NCBI RefSeq assembly: GCF_000819785.1
Contig: NZ_CDBK01000080.1
Location: forward strand, 59,701 to 123,700
DNA length: 64,000 bases
Source: Aeromonas caviae
Lineage (GTDB): Bacteria; Pseudomonadota; Gammaproteobacteria; Enterobacterales; Aeromonadaceae
Direction: 5' to 3'
Made by a program: the position numbers and the translations under genes. Shown piece by piece: positions 46,760-55,637 of this stretch (its first letter is position 1; each line of letters begins with the position of its first letter). The notes under the pieces were generated by a model. It was not told where the DNA came from, did no database searches, and was given only the letters and a program-made list of their open reading frames with translations.

Positions 46760-47047
46760 ATGAACTGGCGTATCACGCAGATAGACAGGGAAGCCGGGGT
46801 GGTGATGCTGACCTGCCCGGGCCTTGACTGGGACAGCTTCCCGACTCTGGCAGAGGCCCTGTTGCAGGAGTGGGAGCTGGCGGCACTCGAGCGGGAGTGG
46901 GGGGCGGATCGCCACAGCTGGCTGCTGGAGTTTGAAGGCAGCTGCTTTCGGCTCGAGTACGAACATTACAGCGGCTGCTGGCTGGCGGCGGTGCAGCCGG
47001 ACGACGCGGAGGCGCTGCTCTGGCTGGCTCGGCAGTCCCGGGAGTGA
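46760..47047 (+). CDS. DUF3630 family protein
   Basis: The 95-residue soluble protein begins MNWRITQIDREAGVVMLTCP and contains SWLLEFEGSCFRLEYEHYSG, matching the small gammaproteobacterial DUF3630 family; function unknown. GAGGAG lies 7 nt before the ATG. It starts 10 bp after selO, so the two are almost certainly cotranscribed. Confidence 0.8.
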   Translation: MNWRITQIDREAGVVMLTCPGLDWDSFPTLAEALLQEWELAALEREWGADRHSWLLEFEGSCFRLEYEHYSGCWLAAVQPDDAEALLWLARQSRE

Positions 47048-47094
47048 GCTTGGCGTGCGATGCGAGTCAATCCCTTGAGATAACCGCATAAAGA

Positions 47095-47122
47095 TTGAAC
47101 TATCAATTTGGGGGCGTATAAT
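47095..47122 (+). promoter_or_regulatory. Sigma-70 promoter of yhhQ
   Basis: TTGAAC (47095-47100) and a perfect TATAAT (47117-47122) are 16 bp apart. The -10 box lies inside a GGGGCG / CGCCCC inverted repeat (47111-47116 with 47125-47130). Transcription would start near 47129, just before the preQ1 aptamer. Confidence 0.75.
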
Positions 47123-47153
47123 CTCGCCCCTTGATTATCGCCATGGTGGCGAT

Positions 47154-47184
47154 ATGGGTTCCCTAACCCCATTAACCAAAAAGG
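47154..47184 (+). promoter_or_regulatory. preQ1-I riboswitch controlling yhhQ translation
   Basis: The 31-nt element has P1 formed by ATGGG (47154-47158) and CCCAT (47168-47172). Loop bases CCT (47162-47164) can pair with AGG (47182-47184) to close the H-type pseudoknot across an A-rich linker. The order and spacing parallel the Thermoanaerobacter tengcongensis preQ1-I aptamer (TGGGT, AACCCCA, TAAC, AAAA, AGG in the same order). The 3' P2 strand is the Shine-Dalgarno AAGG, 7 nt before the ATG, so ligand binding should block translation. The downstream gene is a queuosine-precursor transporter, which is the expected target. Confidence 0.85.
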
Positions 47185-47191
47185 TCACAAT

Positions 47192-47866
47192 ATGAACCTG
47201 ACTCCGGCTCAGTACCAGACGGCACTGATGCGTCTCTCATTGTTCCACATCCTGATCATTGCCAGCAGCAACTACCTGGTGCAGCTGCCGATCACCATCT
47301 TTGGCTTCCACACCACCTGGGGTGCCTTCAGCTTCCCGTTCATTTTCCTGGCCACCGATCTGACGGTGCGGATCTTCGGCGCAGGCCTGGCGCGCAAGAT
47401 CATCCAGACCGTGATGCTGCCGGCATTGACCGTGTCCTACGTGCTCTCGGTGCTCTTCTTCGAAGGGAGCTTCCAGGGGGTGGGCAATCTGGCCGAGTTC
47501 AATCTCTTTGTTGCCCGGATCGCGTTAGCCAGCTTTATGGCCTATCTGGTGGGCCAGTTCATGGATGTGGTGGTGTTCAACCGCCTGCGCCTGCTGAAAG
47601 CCTGGTGGGTGGCACCGGCGGCCTCCACCCTGTTCGGCAATCTGGTGGATACCATCGCCTTCTTCAGCATCGCCTTCTGGCGCAGCACGGATCCCTTCAT
47701 GGCCGAGCACTGGGTCGAGATCGCGACCGTAGATTACGTATTCAAGTTGCTGATAAGTCTGGGGTTGTTTGTGCCGCTTTACGGTGTGCTGCTGCGCTAT
47801 CTCAGCCGCAAGCTGGTGGGGGAGGCCGGATTGGCTGGCCTGCAAGCTGCTACGCGACAAGCCTGA
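47192..47866 (+). CDS. yhhQ: Queuosine precursor transporter YhhQ (7-cyano-7-deazaguanine/preQ1 uptake)
   Basis: The 224-residue integral membrane protein has about six transmembrane helices and the family segments TWGAFSFPFIFLATDLTVRI near residue 45, AGLARKII and VAPAASTLFGNLVDTIAFFS near residue 150. YhhQ imports deazapurine precursors of queuosine across the inner membrane. A preQ1-I aptamer covers its ribosome-binding site, which independently supports the function. It is monocistronic with its own terminator. Confidence 0.95.
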   Translation: MNLTPAQYQTALMRLSLFHILIIASSNYLVQLPITIFGFHTTWGAFSFPFIFLATDLTVRIFGAGLARKIIQTVMLPALTVSYVLSVLFFEGSFQGVGNLAEFNLFVARIALASFMAYLVGQFMDVVVFNRLRLLKAWWVAPAASTLFGNLVDTIAFFSIAFWRSTDPFMAEHWVEIATVDYVFKLLISLGLFVPLYGVLLRYLSRKLVGEAGLAGLQAATRQA

Positions 47867-47871
47867 TGAGA

Positions 47872-47902
47872 TTGACCACCCCCATGGGTGGTCAATTTTT
47901 TT
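47872..47902 (+). terminator. Terminator of yhhQ
   Basis: TTGACCACCC pairs with GGGTGGTCAA and is followed by seven T residues, 5 bp after the yhhQ stop. Confidence 0.93.
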
Positions 47903-47922
47903 GCGATCTTCGCAAATAAGGC

Positions 47923-47955
47923 TTGCATAGTTAAATGAGAATGATTATTGTTAAC
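47923..47955 (+). promoter_or_regulatory. RyhB promoter with overlapping Fur box
   Basis: TTGCAT (47923-47928) and TATTGT (47946-47951) are separated by 17 bp. GAGAATGATTATTGTTAAC (47937-47955) matches 14 of 19 bases of the Fur consensus and overlaps the -10 element, so iron-loaded Fur would block transcription. Confidence 0.8.
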
Positions 47956-47957
47956 TT

Positions 47958-48071
47958 GTTTTCCGGGAAAGACTTCATTTGTTCCAACGTGATGGACTTC
48001 TTGTGAAGGCACGACATTGCTCACATTGCTTCCAGTTAAGGGGCCAGTAGTTTACTGGCCCTCTTTTTTTT
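47958..48071 (+). ncRNA. ryhB: Small regulatory RNA RyhB
   Basis: The intergenic RNA of about 114 nt contains a 28-nt core at 48009-48036 (GCACGACATTG ... TTGCTTCCAGT) that I recognise as the conserved seed/Hfq region of enterobacterial and vibrio RyhB. It ends in a rho-independent terminator (GGGCCAGTA at 48041-48049 with 48053-48061, then a run of nine T after CTC). A Fur-box promoter lies immediately upstream. RyhB represses iron-using proteins and siderophore-independent iron storage under iron limitation, acting by base pairing with Hfq. Its 5' part differs from E. coli and is longer. Confidence 0.9.
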
Positions 48072-48097
48072 GCGTCTTTTCCGCCATCAGCGGGCAT

Positions 48098-48125
48098 AAA
48101 AAATGGGAGCCAGGGCTCCCATTTT
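48098..48125. terminator. Terminator of rraA (bidirectional)
   Basis: AAAATGGGAGCC pairs with GGCTCCCATTTT-type arm around 48112-48125, with T runs on both strands. It lies 14 bp beyond the rraA stop. Confidence 0.85.
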
Positions 48126-48138
48126 CACTCAGCGCTGT

Positions 48139-48624
48139 TTACTCGATGTCGAGGGCATCGGGGGAGAGGATCACCCCTGTGGTATCAGCATAGAGGTGGT
48201 CATCCGGCAGGAAGGTGACGCCGCCGAAGTTGACCGGCAGATCGGTTTCCCCGATATCCTTGCTGTCGGCGCCCACCGGAATGGCCGCCAGGGCCTGAAT
48301 ACCGATGTCGAGATCTTCCAGGATATCGACCTCACGGACGCAACCGTAGCAGACGATCCCTTCCCACTCATTTTCCGCCGCCGTGGTGGCGATCTCGCTG
48401 TCGATCAGGGCACGCCGCATGGAGCCGCCACCGTCGATCAACAGCACGCGACCAACGCCGTTCTCTTTGACGAGTTCACGGATCAGGCCGTTTGATTCGA
48501 AGCATTTGACCGTGGTGATGACGCCGCCGAAAGAGGCGCGGCCGCCGAAGGAGCAGAGCATGGGTTCGAGTACATCCACCATGTCCTGATAGATGTCGCA
48601 CAGTTCTGAAGTGTTGTATTCCAT
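48139..48624 (-). CDS. rraA: Ribonuclease E activity regulator RraA
   Basis: The 161-residue protein begins [20 protein letters not shown] and contains [19 protein letters not shown], the phosphate-loop-like [15 protein letters not shown] and [20 protein letters not shown], as in E. coli RraA (161). It binds and inhibits RNase E, changing mRNA turnover. The start at 48624 is set by homology. Confidence 0.96.
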   Translation of the reverse strand: MEYNTSELCDIYQDMVDVLEPMLCSFGGRASFGGVITTVKCFESNGLIRELVKENGVGRVLLIDGGGSMRRALIDSEIATTAAENEWEGIVCYGCVREVDILEDLDIGIQALAAIPVGADSKDIGETDLPVNFGGVTFLPDDHLYADTTGVILSPDALDIE

Positions 48625-48778
48625 TGTGTCAGATCCACCGCTGGAAACAGGTGGATCCAGTATAAGGAGTGGGGTTGGCATTTCAACGACTATTCCTTGC
48701 CCAGTGGCGGGAAATGCCGTTTTTGCGCGAAAGCGGCCCCGCGTCATGGCAGGCGCCGCAGACGGTCAGCCTCGGGCC

Positions 48779-50203
48779 CTAGAGCAGGAACAGGGTCGCC
48801 AGCCCCAGGAAGATGAAGAAGCCGCCGGTGTCGGTGATGGCGGTGATCATCACGCTGGCCCCCACCGCCGGGTCGCGCCCCAGCCGGCTCATGGTCATGG
48901 GGATGATGACCCCCATCAGGGCCGCCACCAGCAGGTTGAGGATCATGGCGAGCGTCATCACGCCTCCCAGCGCCGCATCCTGATAGAGCAGGAAGGTGGC
49001 GATGCCCATGATGCCGCCCCACACCAGGCCGTTGATCAGGGCCACCCCCAGCTCGCGCCACAGCAGGAAGGAGACGTTGCCTGTCTGGATGTGCTGCAGC
49101 GCCAGCGCCCGCACTATCATGGTGATGGTCTGGTTGCCGGTGTTGCCGCCGATCCCGGCGACGATGGGCATCAGGGCCGCCAGCGCCACCAGCTGGGAGA
49201 TGGTGTGCTCGAACAGGCCGATCACCCGCGATGCCACGAAGGCGGTGCAGAGGTTGATGGCGAGCCAGGCCCAGCGGGTCTTGACCGCCTTGGAGACGGG
49301 GGCGAACACGTCTTCTTCCTCGCTGATCCCCCCCATGCGGCGCAGGTCGGTGTCGCTCTCTTCATAGACCAGGTCCACCACCTCGGCGACGGTGAGCCGT
49401 CCCATCAGCTTGCCCCTGGCATCCACCACGGCGGCGGAGACCAGGTCGTCCCGCTCGAAGGTGCGGGCGGCGGCCTCGTCGTTGTCTTCCGGATCGAAGG
49501 TGACCGGATCCTTCTCCATCGCGTTGCTCACCAGGGTTTCGGGCTTGTGCAGCAGCACGGCGGTGAGGGGCAGCTCCCCCTGCAGCCGGTTGCGCCGATC
49601 GGTGACAAACAGCTTGTCGGTGTTCTCTGGGATCTTGCCGCGCAGGCGCAGATAGCGCTGGACGGTGGCCAGGGTCACGTCGGGCCGCACCGTGATGAGC
49701 TCGAAGTCCATCATGGCGCCGACCGTGTGCTTGCCGTAGCGGATCACCTCGCGCACCTTGTCCCTGTCCATCGGCGCCATGGAGGTGAGCAGCCGTCCCA
49801 TCAGGTTGCGGGGCAGGTACTGACCCAGGTAGATCTGGTCGTCGATGTCGAGGGTGCTCAGGGCGTGCAGGAGTTCTTTGTCGCTCATGCCGCTGATGAG
49901 GCTGTCCCACACCGTCTCCGACGCCTCCACCAGGATCTGGCCGTGCTTGTCTGCATCCACCTGCTGCCACAGCACATGGCGCTCGTCCGGCGGCAGGGAT
50001 TCCAGCGCATCGGCGATATCGGCGGCGGGCAGGCTGTTGACCAGCCGGGTCAGCTCGCTGGTCTGGTCCCGAAGCTCTGCGTCCTGCTCCCCTTGCGGGT
50101 CGAGCAGGCTCTCGGTGAGGGCGTCATCGGCCAGCAGCAGCGTAAGGATGCGGGCTCTGTCGTGTTCACGCTGTTTGGCGCTGTTCTTGGGGGGGAGGGA
50201 CAT
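48779..50203 (-). CDS. mgtE: Magnesium transporter MgtE
   Basis: The 474-residue protein has the MgtE N-domain (TRLVNSLPAADIADALESLP), tandem CBS domains (about residues 150-275) that sense cytoplasmic Mg2+, and a five-helix channel domain with the pore motif PIVAGIGGNTGNQTITMIVR near residue 370. It imports Mg2+ passively. No Mg2+ riboswitch can be recognised in the short upstream gap. The start MSLPPKNSAK at 50203 has GGGGAGG immediately upstream. Confidence 0.95.
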   Translation of the reverse strand: MSLPPKNSAKQREHDRARILTLLLADDALTESLLDPQGEQDAELRDQTSELTRLVNSLPAADIADALESLPPDERHVLWQQVDADKHGQILVEASETVWDSLISGMSDKELLHALSTLDIDDQIYLGQYLPRNLMGRLLTSMAPMDRDKVREVIRYGKHTVGAMMDFELITVRPDVTLATVQRYLRLRGKIPENTDKLFVTDRRNRLQGELPLTAVLLHKPETLVSNAMEKDPVTFDPEDNDEAAARTFERDDLVSAAVVDARGKLMGRLTVAEVVDLVYEESDTDLRRMGGISEEEDVFAPVSKAVKTRWAWLAINLCTAFVASRVIGLFEHTISQLVALAALMPIVAGIGGNTGNQTITMIVRALALQHIQTGNVSFLLWRELGVALINGLVWGGIMGIATFLLYQDAALGGVMTLAMILNLLVAALMGVIIPMTMSRLGRDPAVGASVMITAITDTGGFFIFLGLATLFLL

Positions 50204-50290
50204 GAAGCAGAATTCCTGAATTCGGTGGTCCGGCTGACACACCCCATAGGATACCAGACTCAAAACAAGAGGTTATGACAGTAAATGCAG

Positions 50291-50320
50291 AAAAAGAAAC
50301 GCCACCCGAGGGTGGCGTTG
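50291..50320 (-). terminator. Terminator of the nirBDC-cysG operon
   Basis: AACGCCACCC pairs with GGGTGGCGTT and is followed on the minus strand by TCTTTTT, 16 bp beyond the cysG stop. Confidence 0.9.
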
Positions 50321-50335
50321 GAATGGATGCAGCGA

Positions 50336-51742
50336 TCAGGCCGAGGCCAGGGCCGCGTCTGCGGCGCATCCTTGCCCGAACCAGGCAAGCTGGTCCGCCA
50401 GGGTCACCACCGAGCCCACCATGATGAGGGCAGGGCTCTCGACCCCCACTGCCAGCGCGGGCAGCTCATCGAGGGTGCCGCGAATGACCCGCTGGCTCGG
50501 CTGGGTGCCGCGCTCGATCAGCGCCACCGGGGTGTTGATCGCCTTGCCGTGGGCCAGCAGCTGCTCGCGGATGGTGGCGCAGGATGAGAGCCCCATATAG
50601 AAGACCAGTGTTTGCCGATCTTTGGCCAGCAGCGGCCAGTCGAGATCCTGAGCGCCACCCTTGCCGTGGGCGGTGACGAAACGCACGCTCTGGGCGTGAT
50701 CGCGGTGGGTCAGCGGAATACCGGCGTAGGCGGCGCAGCCGCTGGCCGCAGTGATCCCCGGCACCACCTGAAAACCGATGCCGCTGCCGACCAGCGTCTC
50801 CAGCTCCTCGCCGCCACGGCCGAAGATAAAGGGGTCGCCCCCCTTAAGCCGCACCACCCGCTGGCCCTTCTTCGCCTCCTCCAGCAAGAGCTGGTTGATC
50901 CCCTCCTGCGGCACGCAGTGGTTGCCCGCCTGCTTGCCGACGAAGATGCGCTTGGCGTCGCGGCGCACCAGTGCCATCACCTCGTCCGAGACCAGCCGGT
51001 CATAGACCACCACGTCGGCCTGCTGCATGTGGCGCAGGGCGTGCAGGGTGAGCAGACCCGGATCGCCGGGGCCGGCACCGACCAGCACCACCTCGCCACC
51101 GGTCTGGCTTTCGTCGGCAAACAGATTGTCGGCCAGCTGATTGGCCGAAGCGTGATCGCCCCGTGCCAGCGCCTGCCCGAGCCGGTCCGCTCCGAGCAGC
51201 CGTTCCCAGAAGCGGCGCCGTTCTCCCATGATGGCGAAGCGCGCCTTGACCCGCTCCCGCAGGCTGCCGGCGAAGGTCGCCACGGCCCCCAGATGCTGGG
51301 GCAGCAGGGCTTCGAGTTTTTCCCGCAGCAGACGGGCCAGCACCGGGGCCTTGCCACCGGAGGAGATGGCCACCATCAGGGGCGAGCGATCGATGATCGA
51401 CGGCATGATGAAGCTGGAGCGTTTCGGGTCATCCACGACGTTGGCAAAGATCCGCGCCTGATTGGCGCTCTGGTAGACCAGTGCATTCACCTCGCGCCGA
51501 TCGGTGGCGGCCACCACCAGCCACTTGCCCGTCAGTTGCTGCGGCGCGAATTCACCGGCCAGCCACTCGATGCTACCGTTGGCAGCCAGTTCCGCCAGCT
51601 CGGGGTCGAGATCGGGCGCTACTACTGTGAGCTGGGCACCGGCATCCAGCAGCAGGCGCGCCTTGCGCTCCGCTACCTCGCCGCCGCCGACCAGCAGCAC
51701 GGGTTTGTTGTCGAGTCGGCAAAAGATGGGCAAGTAGTCCAT
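50336..51742 (-). CDS. cysG: Siroheme synthase (uroporphyrinogen-III methyltransferase / precorrin-2 dehydrogenase / ferrochelatase)
   Basis: The 468-residue fusion has an N-terminal NAD-binding dehydrogenase/ferrochelatase half ([20 protein letters not shown]) and a C-terminal SUMT methyltransferase ([20 protein letters not shown] near residue 217, [16 protein letters not shown] near residue 300). It makes siroheme, the cofactor of NirB. It starts 12 bp after nirC, completing a nirBDC-cysG operon of the E. coli type. Confidence 0.97.
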   Translation of the reverse strand: MDYLPIFCRLDNKPVLLVGGGEVAERKARLLLDAGAQLTVVAPDLDPELAELAANGSIEWLAGEFAPQQLTGKWLVVAATDRREVNALVYQSANQARIFANVVDDPKRSSFIMPSIIDRSPLMVAISSGGKAPVLARLLREKLEALLPQHLGAVATFAGSLRERVKARFAIMGERRRFWERLLGADRLGQALARGDHASANQLADNLFADESQTGGEVVLVGAGPGDPGLLTLHALRHMQQADVVVYDRLVSDEVMALVRRDAKRIFVGKQAGNHCVPQEGINQLLLEEAKKGQRVVRLKGGDPFIFGRGGEELETLVGSGIGFQVVPGITAASGCAAYAGIPLTHRDHAQSVRFVTAHGKGGAQDLDWPLLAKDRQTLVFYMGLSSCATIREQLLAHGKAINTPVALIERGTQPSQRVIRGTLDELPALAVGVESPALIMVGSVVTLADQLAWFGQGCAADAALASA

Positions 51743-51754
51743 GGGGCCTCCTGA

Positions 51755-52567
51755 TCAGGCGGTTTGGGTCTGGTTGGCGGTGCTGGTGGTCTCGCTCACT
51801 GCAACCGGGCGCTCAGCCTTGGGGGTGGCATACCAGTAGCCGAGGCCCATAAAGAGAGCGCCGGAGACGGTGTTGCCCAGGGTCACCCACAGCAGGTTGT
51901 GGCCGATGCCACCCAGGGTGTAGGCCTCGGAATGGGCACCGAACCAGGAGAGGGCGAACAGGGTCATGTTGGCGACCGAGTGCTCGTAGCCGGAGGCGAT
52001 GAAGGCGAGCAGGCACCACCAGATGGCGATGAAGCGGGCGGCCCCTTCGGTGCGCAGCGCCATCCAGATGGCGAGGCAGACCAGCCAGTTGCAGAGGATC
52101 CCCTTCATAAACAGGGTCAGCGCCGGTGCCTGGGTCTTGGCCAGCGCCACCTTGTGGGCCAGACTGCCTGCGTCCGGCAGCAGGCTGCCGCCGTAGGAGT
52201 AGATCAGCGCCACCACGACGGAGCCAATCAGGTTGCCCGCCCAGGTCTGCGGCAGGATGCGCAGCAGATCCCCCATGGAAATCTTGCCGGTCTTCACCCC
52301 GAAGGTGAGGAACATGGTGTGGCCGGTGAACAGCTCGGAGCCAGCGATGATCACCAGGGTCAGGGCGATGCCGAAGGTGGCCCCCATCACCAGCGGCCGG
52401 ATGGCGGGATCCACCAGATTGCCGAGGGTGAAGATGAGGATGATGCCGAGGCCCACATAGGCCCCCGCCATGGCGGAGCTGAGCCAGAAGCCGAGCTTGT
52501 CGCTGCGCTCGAAGCGGTTGATGCGGGCCGCGTTGGCGGCGCACTTGTTGATGGTTTCGGTATACAT
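51755..52567 (-). CDS. nirC: Nitrite transporter NirC (formate-nitrite channel family)
   Basis: The 270-residue FNT channel has six transmembrane helices; GSELFTGHTMFLTFGVKTGK and GILCNWLVCLAIWMALRTEG are family signatures, and ASGYEHSVANMTLFAL carries the conserved pore histidine region. It moves nitrite across the inner membrane for the assimilatory/detoxifying NirBD reductase. Two strong hairpins separate it from nirD, which may lower its expression relative to nirBD. Confidence 0.95.
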   Translation of the reverse strand: MYTETINKCAANAARINRFERSDKLGFWLSSAMAGAYVGLGIILIFTLGNLVDPAIRPLVMGATFGIALTLVIIAGSELFTGHTMFLTFGVKTGKISMGDLLRILPQTWAGNLIGSVVVALIYSYGGSLLPDAGSLAHKVALAKTQAPALTLFMKGILCNWLVCLAIWMALRTEGAARFIAIWWCLLAFIASGYEHSVANMTLFALSWFGAHSEAYTLGGIGHNLLWVTLGNTVSGALFMGLGYWYATPKAERPVAVSETTSTANQTQTA

Positions 52568-52630
52568 TTTTGTTTCCTTCAAGAGGGCCGCCCGCGGGCA
52601 GCCCTGACTGTTTTTTAACCCCCTCCCTGC

Positions 52631-52685
52631 CTCCCCCTTGTCAAGGGGGAGGGGCTTTTTGCTCCCTCCCCTGTGAAGGGGAGGG
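52631..52685. repeat. Paired REP-like hairpins between nirD and nirC
   Basis: CTCCCCCTT pairs with AAGGGGGAG (52631-52651) and CCCTCCCCT pairs with AGGGGAGGG (52664-52685). The two stems are related to each other and resemble the common gammaproteobacterial CCCTCCCC-type palindromes. Confidence 0.7.
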
Positions 52686-52703
52686 CCGGGGTGGGGTCTG
52701 GTG

Positions 52704-53024
52704 TTAGACGGCGACCCAGACCTGCTGGTCGCGCACTTCAACGGGGTAGCTCTGTACCGACATAGCGGGGTTGTCGAAGCAGTGGCCGTCGCTCAGGCGA
52801 AAGCGCTGCTTCTTGAGGGGGCTGGCCACCCAGAGATCACCGTCGTGTTCGCAGATCAGGCCCCGCGACAGCACGTTGGCGGCGAAGAAGGGATCCCGGT
52901 TGTCGATGGCGAACACCTCGGCCGCCGCGCTCGGGCGGAACAGAGCGATCTGACGACCCTCGATCAGAGCGCAGACTCCGGTTCCCGGCAGGATGTCGTT
53001 GAGTTGGCAGGCAAGTTTCATCAT
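52704..53024 (-). CDS. nirD: Nitrite reductase [NAD(P)H] small subunit
   Basis: The 106-residue NirD has a Rieske-like beta fold without the cluster ligands (LIEGRQIALFRPSAAAEVFA, then DNRDPFFAANVLSRGLIC and KKQRFRLSDGHCFDN). Its ATG at 53024 overlaps the nirB stop (ATGA), so translation is coupled; the next codon is also ATG. Confidence 0.96.
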   Translation of the reverse strand: MMKLACQLNDILPGTGVCALIEGRQIALFRPSAAAEVFAIDNRDPFFAANVLSRGLICEHDGDLWVASPLKKQRFRLSDGHCFDNPAMSVQSYPVEVRDQQVWVAV

Positions 53025-55567
53025 TTGGTTTCCACCTCGATCTGGTAGACGGGGATGCGCTCGGCCGGGGTCGCCGGTCGGTGCTGGTCGCGCTCGCTGA
53101 CGAACTGAACGTCCGGATCGCGCTTGTCGCTGTTGATGAAGTGGCTGAAGCGCTGCAACGCTTCCTCTTCGTTGAGGGTGCGCGACCATTCGCACTCGTA
53201 GCTGTCGATGAGGGTCTGGATATCGCGCTCCAGCGTCTCGGCCAGCCCCAGCTTGTCGTCGACGATCACCTCGCGCAGGTAGTCGACGCCCCCTTCCAGA
53301 TTGCCGAGCCAGACCGAGGTGCGCTGCAGTTTGTCGGCGCTGGTGACGTAGAACATCATAAAGCGGTCGATCAGCTTGATGAGGGTCTCGCGGTCGAGGT
53401 CAGAAGCCAGCAGATCGGCGTGGCGCGGCTTCATGCCGCCGTTGCCGCCCACATAGAGGTTCCAGCCCGCGTCGGTGGCGATGATGCCAACATCCTTGCC
53501 CTGCGCTTCCGCACATTCGCGGGTACAGCCGGAGACGCCGAACTTCATCTTGTGGGGGGTGCGAATGCCCTTGTAGCGGTTCTCGAGGAAGACCCCGAGG
53601 CCGACGCTGTCCTGCACGCCGAAGCGGCACCAGGTGCTGCCGACGCAGGTTTTGGCCATGCGCAGTGCCTTGGCGTAGGCCTGACCGGTCTCGAAACCCG
53701 CCGCCAGCAGCTTGCGCCAGATGGCGGGCAGATCATCCTTCTGGGCCCCGAACAGACCGATGCGCTGGGCGCCGGTGATCTTGGTGTAGAGCTTGTAGTC
53801 GCGGGCCACTTCGGCCACCGCCAGCAGCCCTTCCGGAGTCACTTCACCACCGGCCATGCGCGGGATGACGGAGTAGCTGCCGTCCTTCTGCATATTGCCG
53901 AGGAAGATGTCGTTGGTGTCCTGCAGCGGGATATTGCGCGGGCTCAGCACATGCTCGTTCCAGCAGGAGGCGAGGATGGAGCCGACGGTCGGTTTGCACA
54001 CCTCGCAGCCATAGCCCTGACCGTGCTTGGCCAGCAGCTCGTCGAAGCTCCTGATCCCCTCCACCTTGACCAGATGGAACAGCTCCTGACGGGAGTGGGG
54101 GAAGTGGGCGCAGAGGTGGTTGTTGACCTCGATGCCCTGCTTCACCAGCTCGGCGTTGAGCACCTGACTGATGAGCGGCACACAGCCGCCGCAGCCGGTA
54201 CCGGCCTTGGTGTGCTGCTTGATGGCGGCAAGGGTGGTGTGACCTTCGGCCACCGCCTTGGCGATGTCGCCCTTGGAGACGTCGAAGCAGGAGCAGATCT
54301 GGGCGCTTTCCGGCAGGGCATCTACCCCCAGGGTCGGCTTGGCACCGGCGTAGGTGGGCAGGATCAGGGTATCCGGGTGGCTCGGCAGCGGCAGGGCGTT
54401 GAGCATCATCTGCAGCAGGTTGCCGTAATCTTCCACGTCACCCACCAGCACGGCGCCGAGCAATCGACGGTTGTCTTCGCTCACCACGATCTTCTTGTAG
54501 ACGCCGGCCTGATCGTCCTGGAACACATAGCTGTGGCTGCCCGGGGTGCGGCCGTGGGCATCACCGATGGAGCCGACGGAGACGCCGAGCAGCTTGAGCT
54601 TGGCGCTCATGTCCGCCCCTTCGAAACGGCTGTCGCCGCCGAGCAGATGGTCGACGGTGATCTGGGCCATCTTGTAGCCCGGCGCCACCAGGCCGAAGAA
54701 GCGGCCCTGCCAGGCGGCGCACTCGCCGATGGCATAGATGTCGGGGTCTGAGGTGAGGCAGTGATCGTCGATGACGATGCCGCCGCGCTCGGCGATGGCG
54801 AGATCACCGTAGCGGCCCAGGGTATCTTGCGGGCGAATGCCGGTGGAGAAGACCACCACGTCTACTTCCAGTTGGCTGCCGTCAGCGAAGGCGAGGCGGT
54901 GTTTCGCCTGCTCGCCGCCATGCATCAGGATCTCGCTGGTGCTCTTGCTGGTGTGTACCTGCACGCCCATGGATTCAATCTTGCGGCGCAGCAGCTGGCC
55001 GCCCTGACCGTCGAGCTGCTCGGCCATCAGCACCGGAGCAAACTCCACCACGTGGGTCTCGAGACCCAGCGCCTTGAGGGCGCCGGCGGCTTCGAGGCCA
55101 AGCAGGCCACCCCCGATCACCACCCCGCTCTTGCCGCTCTTGGCGGCGCTGCGGATGGCTTTCAGATCCTCGATGGTGCGGTAGACGAAGCACTCGTGGT
55201 GTTGACTGCCCTGGATGGGCGGCACCCAGGGGTAGGAGCCGGTGGCCAGTACCAGCTTGTCGTACTCGACCACAGTGCCCTTGTTGGAGTGCACTTCGCG
55301 GTTGGCCCTGTCGATTTTTTTCACCGCTTCGCCGAGCAGCAGGCGGATGCCGTGCTTGTCGTAGAAACCGGGTTTGACGAGGGAGAGATCTTCGCTGGTG
55401 TGGTGGGAGAAGTAGGAGGAGAGATGGACGCGATCGTAGGCGGGACGGGGTTCTGCACCGAAGACGGTGATCTCGTAGCGGCCCGGATCGGCCCGCTCGA
55501 TCAGCTCTTCGATGAAGCGGTGCCCCACCATGCCGTTGCCCACAACGACCAGTCTGACTTTGCTCAT
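53021..55567 (-). CDS. nirB: Nitrite reductase [NAD(P)H] large subunit
   Basis: The 848-residue cytoplasmic enzyme reduces nitrite to ammonia with NADH. Regions in order: FAD/NAD domain (VRLVVVGNGMVGHRFIEELI, VIGGGLLGLEAAGAL), a BFD-like [2Fe-2S] domain (CSCFD ... CGGC near residue 420-460), and the siroheme/[4Fe-4S] domain with CRFGVQDS, CTREC and NLYVGGNGG near residues 640-690. The start MSKVRLVVVG at 55567 is chosen by homology over 55600. The upstream region holds a perfect FNR site and a NarL/P-type palindrome. Confidence 0.97.
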   Translation of the reverse strand: MSKVRLVVVGNGMVGHRFIEELIERADPGRYEITVFGAEPRPAYDRVHLSSYFSHHTSEDLSLVKPGFYDKHGIRLLLGEAVKKIDRANREVHSNKGTVVEYDKLVLATGSYPWVPPIQGSQHHECFVYRTIEDLKAIRSAAKSGKSGVVIGGGLLGLEAAGALKALGLETHVVEFAPVLMAEQLDGQGGQLLRRKIESMGVQVHTSKSTSEILMHGGEQAKHRLAFADGSQLEVDVVVFSTGIRPQDTLGRYGDLAIAERGGIVIDDHCLTSDPDIYAIGECAAWQGRFFGLVAPGYKMAQITVDHLLGGDSRFEGADMSAKLKLLGVSVGSIGDAHGRTPGSHSYVFQDDQAGVYKKIVVSEDNRRLLGAVLVGDVEDYGNLLQMMLNALPLPSHPDTLILPTYAGAKPTLGVDALPESAQICSCFDVSKGDIAKAVAEGHTTLAAIKQHTKAGTGCGGCVPLISQVLNAELVKQGIEVNNHLCAHFPHSRQELFHLVKVEGIRSFDELLAKHGQGYGCEVCKPTVGSILASCWNEHVLSPRNIPLQDTNDIFLGNMQKDGSYSVIPRMAGGEVTPEGLLAVAEVARDYKLYTKITGAQRIGLFGAQKDDLPAIWRKLLAAGFETGQAYAKALRMAKTCVGSTWCRFGVQDSVGLGVFLENRYKGIRTPHKMKFGVSGCTRECAEAQGKDVGIIATDAGWNLYVGGNGGMKPRHADLLASDLDRETLIKLIDRFMMFYVTSADKLQRTSVWLGNLEGGVDYLREVIVDDKLGLAETLERDIQTLIDSYECEWSRTLNEEEALQRFSHFINSDKRDPDVQFVSERDQHRPATPAERIPVYQIEVETK

Positions 55568-55637
55568 AGTTGCCTCAAGTTTGGAGTAATAAAACATCAT
55601 TCTGGGGCTAGGCTACCCAGTCGGCAGGGGTGGGCGA

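Noticed and set aside
48593..50278. Plus-strand ORF of 561 codons opposite mgtE
   Set aside because: Shadow frame of mgtE with Gln/His/Gly-rich low-complexity translation.
50204..50335. Mg2+ riboswitch before mgtE
   Set aside because: The interval is only ~130 bp, holds the cysG-side terminator, and shows no M-box or mgtA-like leader pattern.
53081..54751. Plus-strand ORF of 556 codons opposite nirB
   Set aside because: Antisense to a conserved gene; no independent ribosome-binding site or homology.
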